Shown piece by piece: positions 35,654 through 45,286 of a stretch of DNA of 64,000 nucleotides; position 1 is the stretch's first letter, and each line of letters begins with the position of its first letter. Source of the stretch: Jejuia sp. UBA6058. GTDB lineage: Bacteria; Bacteroidota; Bacteroidia; Flavobacteriales; Flavobacteriaceae. Location of the stretch: the NCBI GenBank assembly GCA_002428965.1, contig DIYI01000020.1, positions 1-64,000 of the forward strand, written 5' to 3'. The notes beneath the pieces were generated by a model. It was not told where the DNA came from. It saw nothing but the letters and a program-made list of their open reading frames with translations, and searched no databases. Made by a program: the position numbers and the translations under genes.

Positions 35654-36985
35654 TTACAATAATCCTCTAGATTTAATTTCTAAGTATTTATTGATAGTAT
35701 CAACTGTAAGGTTTTCAGGAGTGGTAAGAATAGAATGAATACCGAACTTTTTGAGTTCGTTGACGATTAAACGTTTTTCAAAATCGAATTTTTCGGCAAT
35801 TACTTTATCGTATACTTGTTGAACAGTTTCTGCTTTATTGTTGATAAGTTTATCAATTTCGGTATTTTTAAAGAAGATCACCACTAGCAGATGATACTTT
35901 GCAATAGCTTTTAGGTAAGGCAATTGCCTGTTCAAAGCATCTAAGGTGCCAAAGTTTGTATACATTAATAGCAGACTACGATGGGTGATATGGCGCTTTA
36001 TGTTAGCATAAAGTCTACCAAAATCACTTTCAAAATAATCTGTTTTCACATTATAAAGCGCTTCAAGAATTAATTGCATTTGTCCACTTCGGCGTTGGGC
36101 GACAACCATATTTTCCATTTTTTTTGAAAATGAAAACATTCCCGCTTTATCGTGCTTTTTTAAAACGATATTACTAATAACCAAAGATGCATTAATGGCA
36201 TAATCTAAAAGACTAAGGCCGTCAAAAGGCATTTTCATAATGCGGCCTTTGTCAATAATGGAATATACAGGTTGCGACTTTTCATCTTGAAATTGATTCA
36301 CCATTAATTGGTTTTTCTTAGCTGTGGCTTTCCAATTAATAGTTCTTAAATCGTCACCTAAAACATACTCTTTTATTTGTTCAAACTCCATGGTGTGTCC
36401 AAGTCTACGTACTTTTTTAAATCCGTAGTCCATAGCATTTTTATTAATGTTTAGGAGTTCGAACTTCTTGAGTTGTTTAAAACTAGGGTAAGTGGGTACC
36501 ATAACATTATCTTCAAATTTAAAACGTTTAGCAACCAGTTTTAAAGCAGAGGACGCATAGACATTTAAATACCCAAAATGGTATTCTCCACGTTCTTTAG
36601 GTGTAAGGTTATAGTGTATTGTTTTTTCTTTTCGTGGATTTACTTTATCAATCAATTTAAAATCACGAACTTGAAATTGTTCCGGAATTTCGTCAATAAT
36701 TTCAAGATGTATCAAAAAAGGATAATTGTTCCTAATACTTAACTCTATACCATTTACATCGCTGTTAGAAAACTTATCAGGAACAATTCTCGTAGCTTCA
36801 ATTCTTTGTTTTCCTATAAATACAATTAATAGGTCTAAGAAAAACAATCCTAACAATACCAAAATGCATAGTTGTGCAATATTAAAGAGTAAAGGCACAA
36901 AATAGCTTACCGTAAAAAGCACCACAATGCCAATACCGGCATAAAAAAAACGGGGTTGTATGTAGAAGGATTTAAAGAGTTTCAA
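35654..36985 (-). CDS. DUF58 domain protein
   Basis: Two membrane helices near the N-terminus (about 13-55), an Ig-like stretch, then the DUF58 core with the signature GDDLRTINWKATAKKNQLMVNQ, followed by a von Willebrand A-like region (QPVYSIIDKGRIM, LLLMYTNFGTLDAL). DUF58 proteins act with MoxR ATPases, here the next gene upstream. The start appears to be TTG at 36985; tandem 7-bp repeats lie just upstream. It is the last gene of the MoxR cluster. Confidence 0.9.
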   Translation of the reverse strand: MKLFKSFYIQPRFFYAGIGIVVLFTVSYFVPLLFNIAQLCILVLLGLFFLDLLIVFIGKQRIEATRIVPDKFSNSDVNGIELSIRNNYPFLIHLEIIDEIPEQFQVRDFKLIDKVNPRKEKTIHYNLTPKERGEYHFGYLNVYASSALKLVAKRFKFEDNVMVPTYPSFKQLKKFELLNINKNAMDYGFKKVRRLGHTMEFEQIKEYVLGDDLRTINWKATAKKNQLMVNQFQDEKSQPVYSIIDKGRIMKMPFDGLSLLDYAINASLVISNIVLKKHDKAGMFSFSKKMENMVVAQRRSGQMQLILEALYNVKTDYFESDFGRLYANIKRHITHRSLLLMYTNFGTLDALNRQLPYLKAIAKYHLLVVIFFKNTEIDKLINNKAETVQQVYDKVIAEKFDFEKRLIVNELKKFGIHSILTTPENLTVDTINKYLEIKSRGLL

Positions 36986-36989
36986 TAAA

Positions 36990-37017
36990 TTGGTTCTTGG
37001 TTCTTGGTTCTTGGTTA
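36990..37017. repeat. Tandem 7-bp repeat (TTGGTTC, nearly four units)
   Basis: Three perfect TTGGTTC units and a fourth with one change (TTGGTTA) lie between the MoxR gene and the start of the DUF58 gene, within 5 bp of the putative TTG start. Slippage here would change the leader spacing. As I recall, this repeat word is frequent in flavobacterial intergenic DNA. Confidence 0.8.
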
Positions 37018-37057
37018 TGCGTGAGAACTGCTTACTGCCACTGATAACTGGGACTTT

Positions 37058-38134
37058 TTACCTCGGGATTTCGACCGTTTCAATAATCTGTTTAATAATT
37101 TGCTTGCTGGTAACGCCTTCCATTTCACGTTCGGGAGTCACGATGACACGGTGATGCAACACTGGAACTACAGCGCGTTTAATATCTTCAGGTGTTACAA
37201 AATCACGGCCTGCCATAGCTGCAAATGCCTTACTTGCTTTTAATACAGAAATTGAAGCTCTAGGTGAAGCGCCTAAATACAAAAAGCGATTACTTCTGGT
37301 GGCTACAATTAATTCTGCGATGTATTTTAATAGATGTTTTTCAACAATAACTTGACTTACCAAACTTTGATAATTGGCAATTTGTTTTGCTGTTAAAAAG
37401 GAAGTGATTTGTTCTGTTTTGGTGTTTTCTTTTAGCTCATGTTCACGAGATAAGATTTCAATTTCCTCTTCTAAATTTGGATAGTCAACATCAATTTTAA
37501 ATAAAAATCTATCTAGTTGCGCTTCTGGTAAACGATACGTTCCTTCTTGTTCTACTGGATTTTGAGTAGCCAACACCATAAAGGGAGTATCCAATTGATA
37601 TTTATGGCCGTCAATGGTAATTTGTTGTTCTTCCATCACCTCAAACAACGCTGCTTGGGTTTTTGCAGGAGCTCTGTTTATTTCATCAATCAAAACCATA
37701 TTAGAGAAAATAGGGCCTTTTTTAAATTCAAATTCGGAGTCTTTAAGGTTAAAAACGGAGGTTCCTAAAATATCACTAGGCATTAAGTCTGGAGTAAATT
37801 GAATTCGACTAAAATCTACACTTAACGATTTTGCCAAAAGTTTTGCAGTTACTGTTTTTGCTACCCCTGGAACACCTTCAATTAATGAATGTCCTTTTGC
37901 TAATAGCGATGCAATCAACATATCTATCATATCTTTCTGCCCCACAATAACTTTTCCGACTTCAGCCTTAATTTTGGCAACACTTTGCTGTAATTCCGAT
38001 AGGTCTAAGCGATTCTTAAATTCCAAATCTTTAGATTCTTCATTTAAAGCACTATCGTCTATAGACGAAACAACATCCTGCTCTGGTTTAGGTAAAAAAT
38101 CTTCGTGGTTTTCTTGTGCTTTGTTTTCGTCCAT
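37058..38134 (-). CDS. MoxR-family AAA+ ATPase
   Basis: An acidic N-terminal tail of about 45 residues precedes a MoxR AAA+ domain. Walker A is GVPGVAKT (87-94), Walker B is MVLIDEINRA, sensor 1 is MVLATQNPVEQEGTYRLPEAQ, and the C-terminal lid has LGASPRASISVLKA. MoxR ATPases act as chaperones for complexes containing von Willebrand A-domain proteins; the partner is the adjacent DUF58 gene. It is 2 bp from the DUF4350 gene, in one operon. Confidence 0.93.
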   Translation of the reverse strand: MDENKAQENHEDFLPKPEQDVVSSIDDSALNEESKDLEFKNRLDLSELQQSVAKIKAEVGKVIVGQKDMIDMLIASLLAKGHSLIEGVPGVAKTVTAKLLAKSLSVDFSRIQFTPDLMPSDILGTSVFNLKDSEFEFKKGPIFSNMVLIDEINRAPAKTQAALFEVMEEQQITIDGHKYQLDTPFMVLATQNPVEQEGTYRLPEAQLDRFLFKIDVDYPNLEEEIEILSREHELKENTKTEQITSFLTAKQIANYQSLVSQVIVEKHLLKYIAELIVATRSNRFLYLGASPRASISVLKASKAFAAMAGRDFVTPEDIKRAVVPVLHHRVIVTPEREMEGVTSKQIIKQIIETVEIPR

Positions 38135-38136
38135 AA

Positions 38137-39342
38137 TTATTGTGCGTAAAAATCTTCTATAAATCTATTTAATTTCACGAGACTTTGCTCAGAAAGTTCG
38201 TCTTTTGTGCGTAACCATTTAATGTAGTTAATCAATTGGGTAACATCTTCTTTTTTTCTTCCTGCTTTTCCAGCAAGCTTTTTAATAAAGGCGTCATCAA
38301 GAACGGAAGTATCTAGGTTGAAATCTGTTCTTACCTTTTCTAAAAAGTACGTGATCTTTTTGTCTATGATGTTTTTAATATTGTTAGTTTCTATGTACAG
38401 GTTAGATATTGTTTTTACAAATGCTAAGGAGGTGTTTTGTAGTGGCTTTATAATTTTAATAATACGTTGGCGGCGCTTCGCATTAAAAATCATAAACAAG
38501 AATCCAAAAATTAATGCGGTGTATACAGCCCAACGAAATGACAATTGCTCCATAAACCAACTAAGATTAGATTCTTCCTCAGCATCGCCATAAGCTGTTT
38601 GCCGTTTAATGTAAGAATCAAAGTATACATCATCATCAGGTAAATATGATAGAACATTTTCTACATACTCATATCTATCTTCTTTAAGTATGTTGTAATT
38701 GGTAAATGCCTTAGGCTCTGTGTGTAATAAAACAGTGCCATCTCCAAATGGTATTTTTATAAAATTTACGCGAGTAGAATCTGTTTTAGCATAACCTAAT
38801 ATTGTATATTTCGATTTATCAAAGCTTGAAAAAAAGTAATCGCCTTCGTTTCTGTCTATAAGATTGTCCTTTAGAGCTTTATTTTGAAACGAAAATGTAG
38901 TAATGCTGTCTTTTTTTGGATTGTATTCAAAATCCACTTCAACACCCAGAGTATCGTGCAGTTTTGTAGCATAATAGTAATCAGAAATAAATAGAGTGTT
39001 ACCTTCATCAACAAAACTTAAAAGTTTGTCTACAGAGAAATCAGTGAGATAATCAGAATTTCCAATGATGATGTAATTCCCACTTGCCTCATGATCACCA
39101 TAACCAAACTCAGAATTCGCTGTAAGATAACTTGAAGGTTGATGGTATACGGTTCTTAATTTATGGCCGTCAAATAACTTAGGTAATTCTTTGTACAGTA
39201 CGCCTAGGCCATAAGGTTTGTTGCTTTTTTCATTAAAAGATTCTTCCCAATCTATAGTGCGTGTTCTTTTTATGTTGAAGGTTAATGCCACAACTACTAT
39301 AAGCGCAATAATTACTAGTATAACAGGCAATAATTTCTTCAT
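38137..39342 (-). CDS. DUF4350 membrane protein
   Basis: A membrane helix at 5-22 is followed by a DUF4350 domain (KPYGLGVLYKELPKLFDGHKL, GNTLFISDYYYATKL, IIIGNSDYLTD). A second helix near 275-292 and a basic cytoplasmic tail follow. The family is found in MoxR clusters; activity unknown. Its start overlaps the stop of the DUF4129 gene by one base (TAATG), so the genes are translationally coupled. Confidence 0.87.
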   Translation of the reverse strand: MKKLLPVILVIIALIVVVALTFNIKRTRTIDWEESFNEKSNKPYGLGVLYKELPKLFDGHKLRTVYHQPSSYLTANSEFGYGDHEASGNYIIIGNSDYLTDFSVDKLLSFVDEGNTLFISDYYYATKLHDTLGVEVDFEYNPKKDSITTFSFQNKALKDNLIDRNEGDYFFSSFDKSKYTILGYAKTDSTRVNFIKIPFGDGTVLLHTEPKAFTNYNILKEDRYEYVENVLSYLPDDDVYFDSYIKRQTAYGDAEEESNLSWFMEQLSFRWAVYTALIFGFLFMIFNAKRRQRIIKIIKPLQNTSLAFVKTISNLYIETNNIKNIIDKKITYFLEKVRTDFNLDTSVLDDAFIKKLAGKAGRKKEDVTQLINYIKWLRTKDELSEQSLVKLNRFIEDFYAQ

Positions 39343-40055
39343 TATTTCACCTGATTTAAAAGCGTTGTAAAATTATCTTTTGCCTTAGAGTACTGTAATT
39401 TTTCTACATTGAATTTGCCATACCATATGTAATTGTATAGGTAAGATGCATACGAGAACCCTTCACTAAACGGTTTTTCGCTTATTTCATTTAAATACTC
39501 TGCATTAGTTTTATCATCTTCAAACTTTATGTGGTTTTTTAGAGATAATGTTTTTAAAGTGAGTAAATAATAATAACGAACAGCAAGTCTGTAATCTTTG
39601 TTGTCTTCCGCTTGTTTAATCAAGGTGTGTATATCTGCATGCTCAATATTTTCTGCAGTGATATCTTCAAAACGATCAATAGCGTGGTTTTTGCCTCGAG
39701 TAAATAAACCAGTACCGCCTTCGCTTATTAATATATAAACAAGATAGAGTACTGCGCCGATTAAAATTAGAATATAAACCCAAGTAGAAATAGTAATTTC
39801 ATCAGATATATTCTGCTCTCTTGTTTTTACTTTTTGTTTATCATAATCTTCATATTCTCCAGAACCCATTCTTGATTTACCAACAATATCCTGCCCTTCA
39901 TAGTTGTATTTGTCGTTTGAATACCGTTCTTTAAAATTATAATCAAACTCACGTTTTTGCTCCTGTTCTTGTATGGGATGAAATGCTATTGCATATTGAA
40001 TAGACAATAAAACCATTAGTAAAAAGAAAAAAATATGTGATTTGTCTTTTTGCAT
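39342..40055 (-). CDS. DUF4129 domain membrane protein
   Basis: An N-terminal signal-like helix, an acidic/basic linker, a membrane helix at about 90-110, and a C-terminal DUF4129-type region (AVRYYYLLTLKTLSLKNHIKF ... NYIWYGKFNVE). DUF4129 domains are commonly coupled to MoxR/DUF58 systems and transglutaminase-like proteins. It overlaps by a single base with both the upstream SpoIIM-like and downstream DUF4350 genes. Confidence 0.84.
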   Translation of the reverse strand: MQKDKSHIFFFLLMVLLSIQYAIAFHPIQEQEQKREFDYNFKERYSNDKYNYEGQDIVGKSRMGSGEYEDYDKQKVKTREQNISDEITISTWVYILILIGAVLYLVYILISEGGTGLFTRGKNHAIDRFEDITAENIEHADIHTLIKQAEDNKDYRLAVRYYYLLTLKTLSLKNHIKFEDDKTNAEYLNEISEKPFSEGFSYASYLYNYIWYGKFNVEKLQYSKAKDNFTTLLNQVK

Positions 40056-41038
40056 TAAGCGGTAGCTAAATCTGGGATTTGAGTAATTTGTTTTTGAACT
40101 TTATAAGGGTAAACTAAATAATAATAACTTATTATACTTAGTGTGCTTAGTATAATACCTACCGATAACCAATTGGGCATAATGTTAGAATAACGTGTAA
40201 TAAAACCTTCTAAGAAACCTGCGGAAAAGGTAAAAGGAAACGTGCTAATTAATATTTTAATCCCCGTTTTAGCACCCATTTTAAAAGATGTATAACGAGA
40301 GTGTGTAGCAGGAAATAAAATACTCGCGCCTAATATTAAACCAGCTGCACATTCTATAACAATAGCAAAAATTTCCATGGAACCATGAATCCATATACCT
40401 CTTACACTTTCCCAAAATACTTGCTTTTCGTAAAAGAAATATTGAAAAGAACCTAACATGATGCAGTTTTTAAACATAACCCAAAGAGTTCCAAGCCCCA
40501 GAAGTATGCCGCCTGCAAAAGCCAATAGTCCTACCCTTAAATTATTGATTGTTATTCCAATAAAACTGCCCCAATTACTACTATCACCGTAAATTGCCAT
40601 TGGATTACCAGACTCAATATTAGATATAGTTTCGTCCACATATTGATCTCCAACAATAGAACGAAGAAATTCCGCATTATTAGCTGCGGAGATAGCACCA
40701 ATAAATGTAAACGCAAAAAATATGATGAACGCCACATAAATAAATTTGCGGTATTGGTAACAAATTAAAGGGACTTCGGTTCTCCAAAAGCTGAAGATTC
40801 TACTAGTGTCCTGTCGTCTAGATTTATATATTTTCTGATATGCCTTTACAGCTAGTTGATTCAAATATGTAATTACTTTGCTTTTAGGGTAGTAGGTTTG
40901 TGCGTAAGCTAAATCGTTCATCAAATGTATATACTGAGAAGCTAGTTTGTCGGGGTTATTTAGATTATTATCTGAAATTGAGTTCTCCAAACTCAGCCAT
41001 TTTTCCTTATTTTGCTTGATAAATGCGACTTCCCTCAT
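40055..41038 (-). CDS. Stage II sporulation protein M-like membrane protein
   Basis: About six membrane helices, with the SpoIIM signature NNLRVGLLAFAGGILLGLGTLW and SMEIFAIVIECAAGLILG in the second half. In non-sporulating bacteria these proteins are membrane partners of RDD and MoxR-cluster proteins. It is the first gene of the minus-strand operon. The divergent RDD gene begins only 24 bp away, so their promoters must overlap. Confidence 0.9.
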   Translation of the reverse strand: MREVAFIKQNKEKWLSLENSISDNNLNNPDKLASQYIHLMNDLAYAQTYYPKSKVITYLNQLAVKAYQKIYKSRRQDTSRIFSFWRTEVPLICYQYRKFIYVAFIIFFAFTFIGAISAANNAEFLRSIVGDQYVDETISNIESGNPMAIYGDSSNWGSFIGITINNLRVGLLAFAGGILLGLGTLWVMFKNCIMLGSFQYFFYEKQVFWESVRGIWIHGSMEIFAIVIECAAGLILGASILFPATHSRYTSFKMGAKTGIKILISTFPFTFSAGFLEGFITRYSNIMPNWLSVGIILSTLSIISYYYLVYPYKVQKQITQIPDLATA

Positions 41039-41062
41039 ATATAGGATAAATTAAGATATAAA

Positions 41063-41782
41063 ATGACAGAGTTACAAATTAACACGACTCAAAATGTAAA
41101 AATTGCCTTTAAAGCTGCAGGTATAGGAGAGCGTTTGGTAGCTTTTTTTATTGATTTTATATTAATAATTATATATTATCTTGTTGTTATTGCCAATTTT
41201 GGGTATTATGAGGATGCGGATGTTTGGGTTTATATTGCTATTAGATCTTTACTTTGGTTTCCAATTTTTTTCTATTCTGTAGTTCAGGAAATTTTATTTG
41301 AAGGTCAGACTCTAGGAAAACGTTTGATGAAAATAAAGGTTGTAAAGATTGATGGTTTTCAGGCTACGTTTTCTGATTATTTGGTAAGATGGTTTTTACG
41401 GATACCTGATATTTGGTTATTTGGTATTGGTTGTTTTGTTGTCATTTTTAGTAAAAATTTACAACGTTTAGGGGATATGGCAGCAGGAACAGGGGTGATT
41501 AGTTTAAAGGATAAAGTAAATATTAATCATACTATTTTAGAGCAATTAAAAACCGATTATAAGCCTACATATCCTAACGTGATTAAACTTTCGGATAATG
41601 ACGCCCGCATCATAAAGGATACTTTTACAAGAGCAAGATCCGCAAAAGATTATGCTACTTTAATAAAACTACGTAATAAGCTTATTGAAGTGGTAGGGAT
41701 TAAAGAAGTAAAACAAAGTAGTGATATAGAATTTATAGACGTGATTCTAAAAGACTATAATTTTTACACACAAGATATGTAA
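41063..41782 (+). CDS. RDD family membrane protein
   Basis: The RDD domain is at about 15-150: AAGIGERLVAFFIDFILIIIYY (R-x-x-A-x-x-x-D core), LFEGQTLGKRLMKIKVV and QRLGDMAAGTGVI. A soluble C-terminal region of about 80 residues follows. RDD and SpoIIM proteins typically neighbour each other, as here; their joint role is unclear. Divergent from the SpoIIM-like gene. Confidence 0.92.
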   Translation: MTELQINTTQNVKIAFKAAGIGERLVAFFIDFILIIIYYLVVIANFGYYEDADVWVYIAIRSLLWFPIFFYSVVQEILFEGQTLGKRLMKIKVVKIDGFQATFSDYLVRWFLRIPDIWLFGIGCFVVIFSKNLQRLGDMAAGTGVISLKDKVNINHTILEQLKTDYKPTYPNVIKLSDNDARIIKDTFTRARSAKDYATLIKLRNKLIEVVGIKEVKQSSDIEFIDVILKDYNFYTQDM

Positions 41783-42104
41783 TCAGAATTCCAATTTTGA
41801 AAAGCGAAGTGCTTTCAAAATTGAGAATATCGCTTACCCTGAGCGAAGTCGAAGGGTTGCAGAGAATCAAGTTACCCTTGGACGAAATTCGTGTGAATCT
41901 CTTATCACGCTAACGGAATGATCTCCAACCTGAAAATTTGCAAATGCAAAACCACCTTTTCTTAAGATAGAACCTTGGTTGATAGGTGCGTTAGGGATTG
42001 CAGTGGAAAGCCCACAGCAAAGCGAGGATTTGCAACCCTTCGACTAGACTCAGGATAAACTCCAAGCCCGCCCCCGCCCCTAAGAGGGGAACGTCCAAAT
42101 ACTA
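41783..42104. other. Intergenic region filled with dispersed repeats
   Basis: No coding sequence. It holds a hairpin with stem CAATTTTGAAA/TTTCAAAATTG (41792-41823), a CCCTGAGCGAAGTCGAAGGG word near 41840, an inverse-type CCCTTCGACTAGACTCAGG near 42036, and from about 41988 to 42098 a minus-oriented copy of the GGGCGTT...AATCCCTAACGC repeat (GCGTTAGGGATTGCAGTGG ... GGGGAACGTCCAAAT). Confidence 0.7.
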
Positions 42105-43880
42105 TTAGTTAACGGTTACTTCTAACATGTCTTGAATGCCACTAGTTTTAAACGTTTCTTTTGCGTTTGACGCTTGTGGGTAGGCGTCATCCCATGAATA
42201 AAGTTTGATGGTTGCTTTTCCTTTTTTAAGAGCCTTAAGTTCTCCAAATTTGTTTATCGTGGCTATATCAGGGTTTTCGCAGTGCCATATAATGTTATTT
42301 CTAGTAGCATTCTTTGGTGTAATGGTGTGATTTAATTGGATGGTTTCTCCTGTTTCTAATGTGTGTTTTGAAGCCTCTATTTTTACGTCTGTAACTGCTT
42401 TGTAATCATGGTTTTCATTTTCTTTCTTTAACAAATCATAAGCGGCTTTTTGCTCAGCATCTAAATCTTTAATTGGGATACCACTGTATAAATATAAATT
42501 GAATTTACGCTTTTTAAAATAGGATCCAACGCGCTCAAAAGGATCGGTTCTTAAATCGAAAAACCTTCCTTCTGGAAAATTAGGAGTAGGCGCATAGTAC
42601 TTGAAATTTTTATTGAATGCAAATCGCAATAGTTGCGATTCATCCGTGTAAAAATTGTTTCTGTTGTACCAAGTATAGATAACATCACGATGCTCTTGTT
42701 TTTGTGTTTTTATTTCATTCCAAAAGCTTATACCATCAATATCTTGCTCTCTAGGAATTTTAATATCTGTGGCATCGCAAATTGTTGGGAAAATATCTGT
42801 AAGATTAGTTAATCCTTCATATACAAATTGTTGAGGTAACATATTTGGTGCATGAACTATTAGTGGTACATGTGTGCCATTATCTGTAGTTCCACCTTTT
42901 CTTGCTGGATATTTTTCGCCATTGTTCAAAACATGAGTAAAGGACTCTTTGGTGCCATTATCACCCATGATAACTACTATAGTGTTATCTAAGAGTTGAT
43001 GTTGCTCTAGTTTGGTAACAACATTCCCAATAAGTTTATCGGTATATTCAATCATATCTGGGAAAAAGTTATGATCGTCCGGTTTATAGCCTTCTCTTCG
43101 CTCTCCATCAAAAGTGTCAAAAACCTCCTTTGGTTTGGTGTCAGGGGTAGGTTGATGTTCGTCATGTACCAATAGCATTGGGTAATACAGAAAGAAGGGT
43201 TCGTCTTTATGATTATCAATAAACTTTAAGGCGTCTCTGTTGCAAATATCTGGACCGTACCAGCGTCTGCCTGTTTCAGGATCGAGGTCTGTTCTTCCTT
43301 TATAGTTAAATACTTTACCGTTTCTAATCAAGTTTGGATTGATAAATCGTTGCCCTTCGGTTATTACATCAAAGCAGGTGAATTCATCCCAACCAAACTC
43401 AAAAATATAATCCTTTCCGTTAATTTCTTTGGTGCCTCTGGTTTGTTTCCATTTTCCAAAAATACCAGTGGCGTACCCATTTTTCTGAAATACATCTCCA
43501 AAGGTAATATCCGATGCATGTTGTGATTTAGGACGCAGATAATTTCTAGAGTTTAGTTTTCCGGACATTAAAGCTATACGTGTCGCTTCACATAGAGGGT
43601 AAGCGTGGGCATTGGTGAACATAACACCATTATTGGCGAGTTTGTCCATTTCAGGAGTCTCGAAAATTACATTTTTAAACAATCCTTTATTAGAACTAAC
43701 CCTATTTGCGCCATAGGCTGTTACTCCGTAGTGATTTAAATCATCGATTAAAATAAGGACTACGTTGGGTTTGTTGGCAGTCTTACTCTCTGTTTTTTCG
43801 GCTAGTAGATTAGAATCGGTTTGTTTACAACTAATAATTAAAAAAACAATTAGTGTTAAAAAGGGTTTCAAAGGTCTCAT
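42105..43880 (-). CDS. S1-family sulfatase lipoprotein with C-terminal Ig-like (BIG2) domain
   Basis: A lipoprotein signal (FLIISC, C18) precedes PNVVLILIDDLNHYGVTAYG. The formylglycine site is C97-E-A-T-R101 in PLCEATRIALMSG (CxAxR type), followed by GIFGKWKQT and VVIMGDNGTKESF. The last 90 residues look like a bacterial Ig-like domain (HTLETGETIQLNHTITPKNAT, IATINKFGELKALKKGKATI). It is isolated from the main sulfatase cluster and is the only one with this extra domain, which may bind substrate or spacer glycans. Confidence 0.9.
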   Translation of the reverse strand: MRPLKPFLTLIVFLIISCKQTDSNLLAEKTESKTANKPNVVLILIDDLNHYGVTAYGANRVSSNKGLFKNVIFETPEMDKLANNGVMFTNAHAYPLCEATRIALMSGKLNSRNYLRPKSQHASDITFGDVFQKNGYATGIFGKWKQTRGTKEINGKDYIFEFGWDEFTCFDVITEGQRFINPNLIRNGKVFNYKGRTDLDPETGRRWYGPDICNRDALKFIDNHKDEPFFLYYPMLLVHDEHQPTPDTKPKEVFDTFDGERREGYKPDDHNFFPDMIEYTDKLIGNVVTKLEQHQLLDNTIVVIMGDNGTKESFTHVLNNGEKYPARKGGTTDNGTHVPLIVHAPNMLPQQFVYEGLTNLTDIFPTICDATDIKIPREQDIDGISFWNEIKTQKQEHRDVIYTWYNRNNFYTDESQLLRFAFNKNFKYYAPTPNFPEGRFFDLRTDPFERVGSYFKKRKFNLYLYSGIPIKDLDAEQKAAYDLLKKENENHDYKAVTDVKIEASKHTLETGETIQLNHTITPKNATRNNIIWHCENPDIATINKFGELKALKKGKATIKLYSWDDAYPQASNAKETFKTSGIQDMLEVTVN

Positions 43881-43891
43881 TTAGTTTTGGT

Positions 43892-44590
43892 TTAGTCTAT
43901 AATCTCTACGTTTCTAATAAACACATTTTTCATGGGCCAATCGCCATCATCAGTATCAACGGCAGCAATTTTATCAACTACATCCATGCCTTTTGTTACT
44001 CTTCCAAATATAGTATAATCACCATCTAAAAAATAAGCCCCAGGCGTTTGTTGTACTATAAAAAACTCGTAAGGCGAAGCCAGTTTATGAGGGTTATCAA
44101 TATCACTACTAGGCATTGATAGAACCCCTCTATCATGTTTAAAGCCACGTTTGGTATCTTTAGGAAGTAAATATCTGCCAATTTTTCTTCGCTTTCGAGA
44201 GGTTTTTACATCATCGCTATTTCCGGCTTGTATGATGTAGTTGTCTATAACTCTATAAAACTGTGTGTCATTAAAATACCCGCGTTTGGTTAAATAAATA
44301 AAATTGGCTCTATGGAATTTGGTTTTATTAAATAGTAGAATTTCGATATCTCCAAAATCTGTCGTCATACGTACGCGGTTCTCTTTATGTTCCTTTTCAT
44401 ATTGTAAAAAGAATTCCATAGCATTTTTGGTATCCAAAACTGGGTAGTCCTCATTCTTTGGAATCAATTCTTTTTCAACTTCTTTGGTTACAGTACTATC
44501 ATTTGTTGGTATTGGTGTCTTTTTTTTAGATTGTTTATCTTCACAATTCATTAGAAAGAAGCATAATCCTAAAAGCAACACAGTACGCAT
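43892..44590 (-). CDS. Cyclophilin-type peptidyl-prolyl isomerase lipoprotein
   Basis: A lipoprotein signal (LLGLCFFLMNC, about C15 from this start) and a polar linker precede a cyclophilin domain: DFGDIEILLFNKTKFHRANFIYL, YFNDTQFYRVIDNYIIQAGN, KHDRGVLSMPSSD, EFFIVQQTPGAYFLDGDYT, FGRVTKGMDVVDKI. It is a periplasmic proline isomerase. I chose ATG at 44590 (MRTVLLLG); the long reading frame to 44647 runs into the opposite gene. Its start lies only 5 bp from the divergent NUDIX gene start. Confidence 0.9.
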   Translation of the reverse strand: MRTVLLLGLCFFLMNCEDKQSKKKTPIPTNDSTVTKEVEKELIPKNEDYPVLDTKNAMEFFLQYEKEHKENRVRMTTDFGDIEILLFNKTKFHRANFIYLTKRGYFNDTQFYRVIDNYIIQAGNSDDVKTSRKRRKIGRYLLPKDTKRGFKHDRGVLSMPSSDIDNPHKLASPYEFFIVQQTPGAYFLDGDYTIFGRVTKGMDVVDKIAAVDTDDGDWPMKNVFIRNVEIID

Positions 44591-44595
44591 AGAGA

Positions 44596-45237
44596 ATGAG
44601 ATTTGATGATTTTGAAAAACTGCTACCAAAAATAAAAAATATACCACTGCCTGCCGAATCTTCTCATTTTAAAATGATGCCTCCAGAGCGAAAAGATTTT
44701 ATTAAGGAGCAGGAACATAAAATTAAAACCGCAAAACGTGCTGGGGTTTTGGCTTTGTTTTACCCAAATATTGAAGGAGATACTTGCTTTGTGTTGATGC
44801 TTAGAAAGACATATAAAGGTGTGCATTCAGCCCAAATATCATTTCCTGGAGGGAAATTGGAGCTAAATGATGAAAATTTACAAGCTACTGCACAACGAGA
44901 GACTTTAGAGGAAATAGGAGTTTCTGTTGATAATAATGAGATAATTAAAGAGCTGTCTCATGTTTTTATTCCTCCAAGCAATTTTTATGTACAACCCTAT
45001 ATAGGGATGAAATTAAATACTCCAAATTTCACAAAGGAGGAGTCTGAGGTAGAGGAAATTATTGAGGTAAAGCTATCCGATTTATTAAAACCCGAAAACG
45101 TTGCTATCAAAAAAGTAAATGCATCTTACGGTTTTGCCATAGAAGTGCCTACATTTCAATTAAACGGATTTACCGTTTGGGGAGCAACAGCAATGATGCT
45201 TAGTGAAATTAAGGATATGCTAAATAAATTGTTATAG
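44596..45237 (+). CDS. NUDIX hydrolase (CoA pyrophosphatase-like)
   Basis: 213 residues with a complete Nudix box at 86-109 (GKLE...REtLEEIGV pattern: G, E, REx2EE, G all present) preceded by VHSAQISFPGG, the motif characteristic of CoA pyrophosphatases of the NudL/YeaB group. It would cleave CoA or related dinucleotides to 3',5'-ADP and 4'-phosphopantetheine. It diverges from the cyclophilin gene with a 5-bp gap and is followed by a plsC-like gene. Confidence 0.9.
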   Translation: MRFDDFEKLLPKIKNIPLPAESSHFKMMPPERKDFIKEQEHKIKTAKRAGVLALFYPNIEGDTCFVLMLRKTYKGVHSAQISFPGGKLELNDENLQATAQRETLEEIGVSVDNNEIIKELSHVFIPPSNFYVQPYIGMKLNTPNFTKEESEVEEIIEVKLSDLLKPENVAIKKVNASYGFAIEVPTFQLNGFTVWGATAMMLSEIKDMLNKLL

Positions 45238-45286
45238 CTACTAGATTTATTACCTTTGTTGCCCAACCAAAACAGGACTAAAACGC

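Noticed and set aside
36990..37017. Possible CRISPR-like array
   Set aside because: Repeats are 7 bp and contiguous, without spacers; no cas genes in the window.
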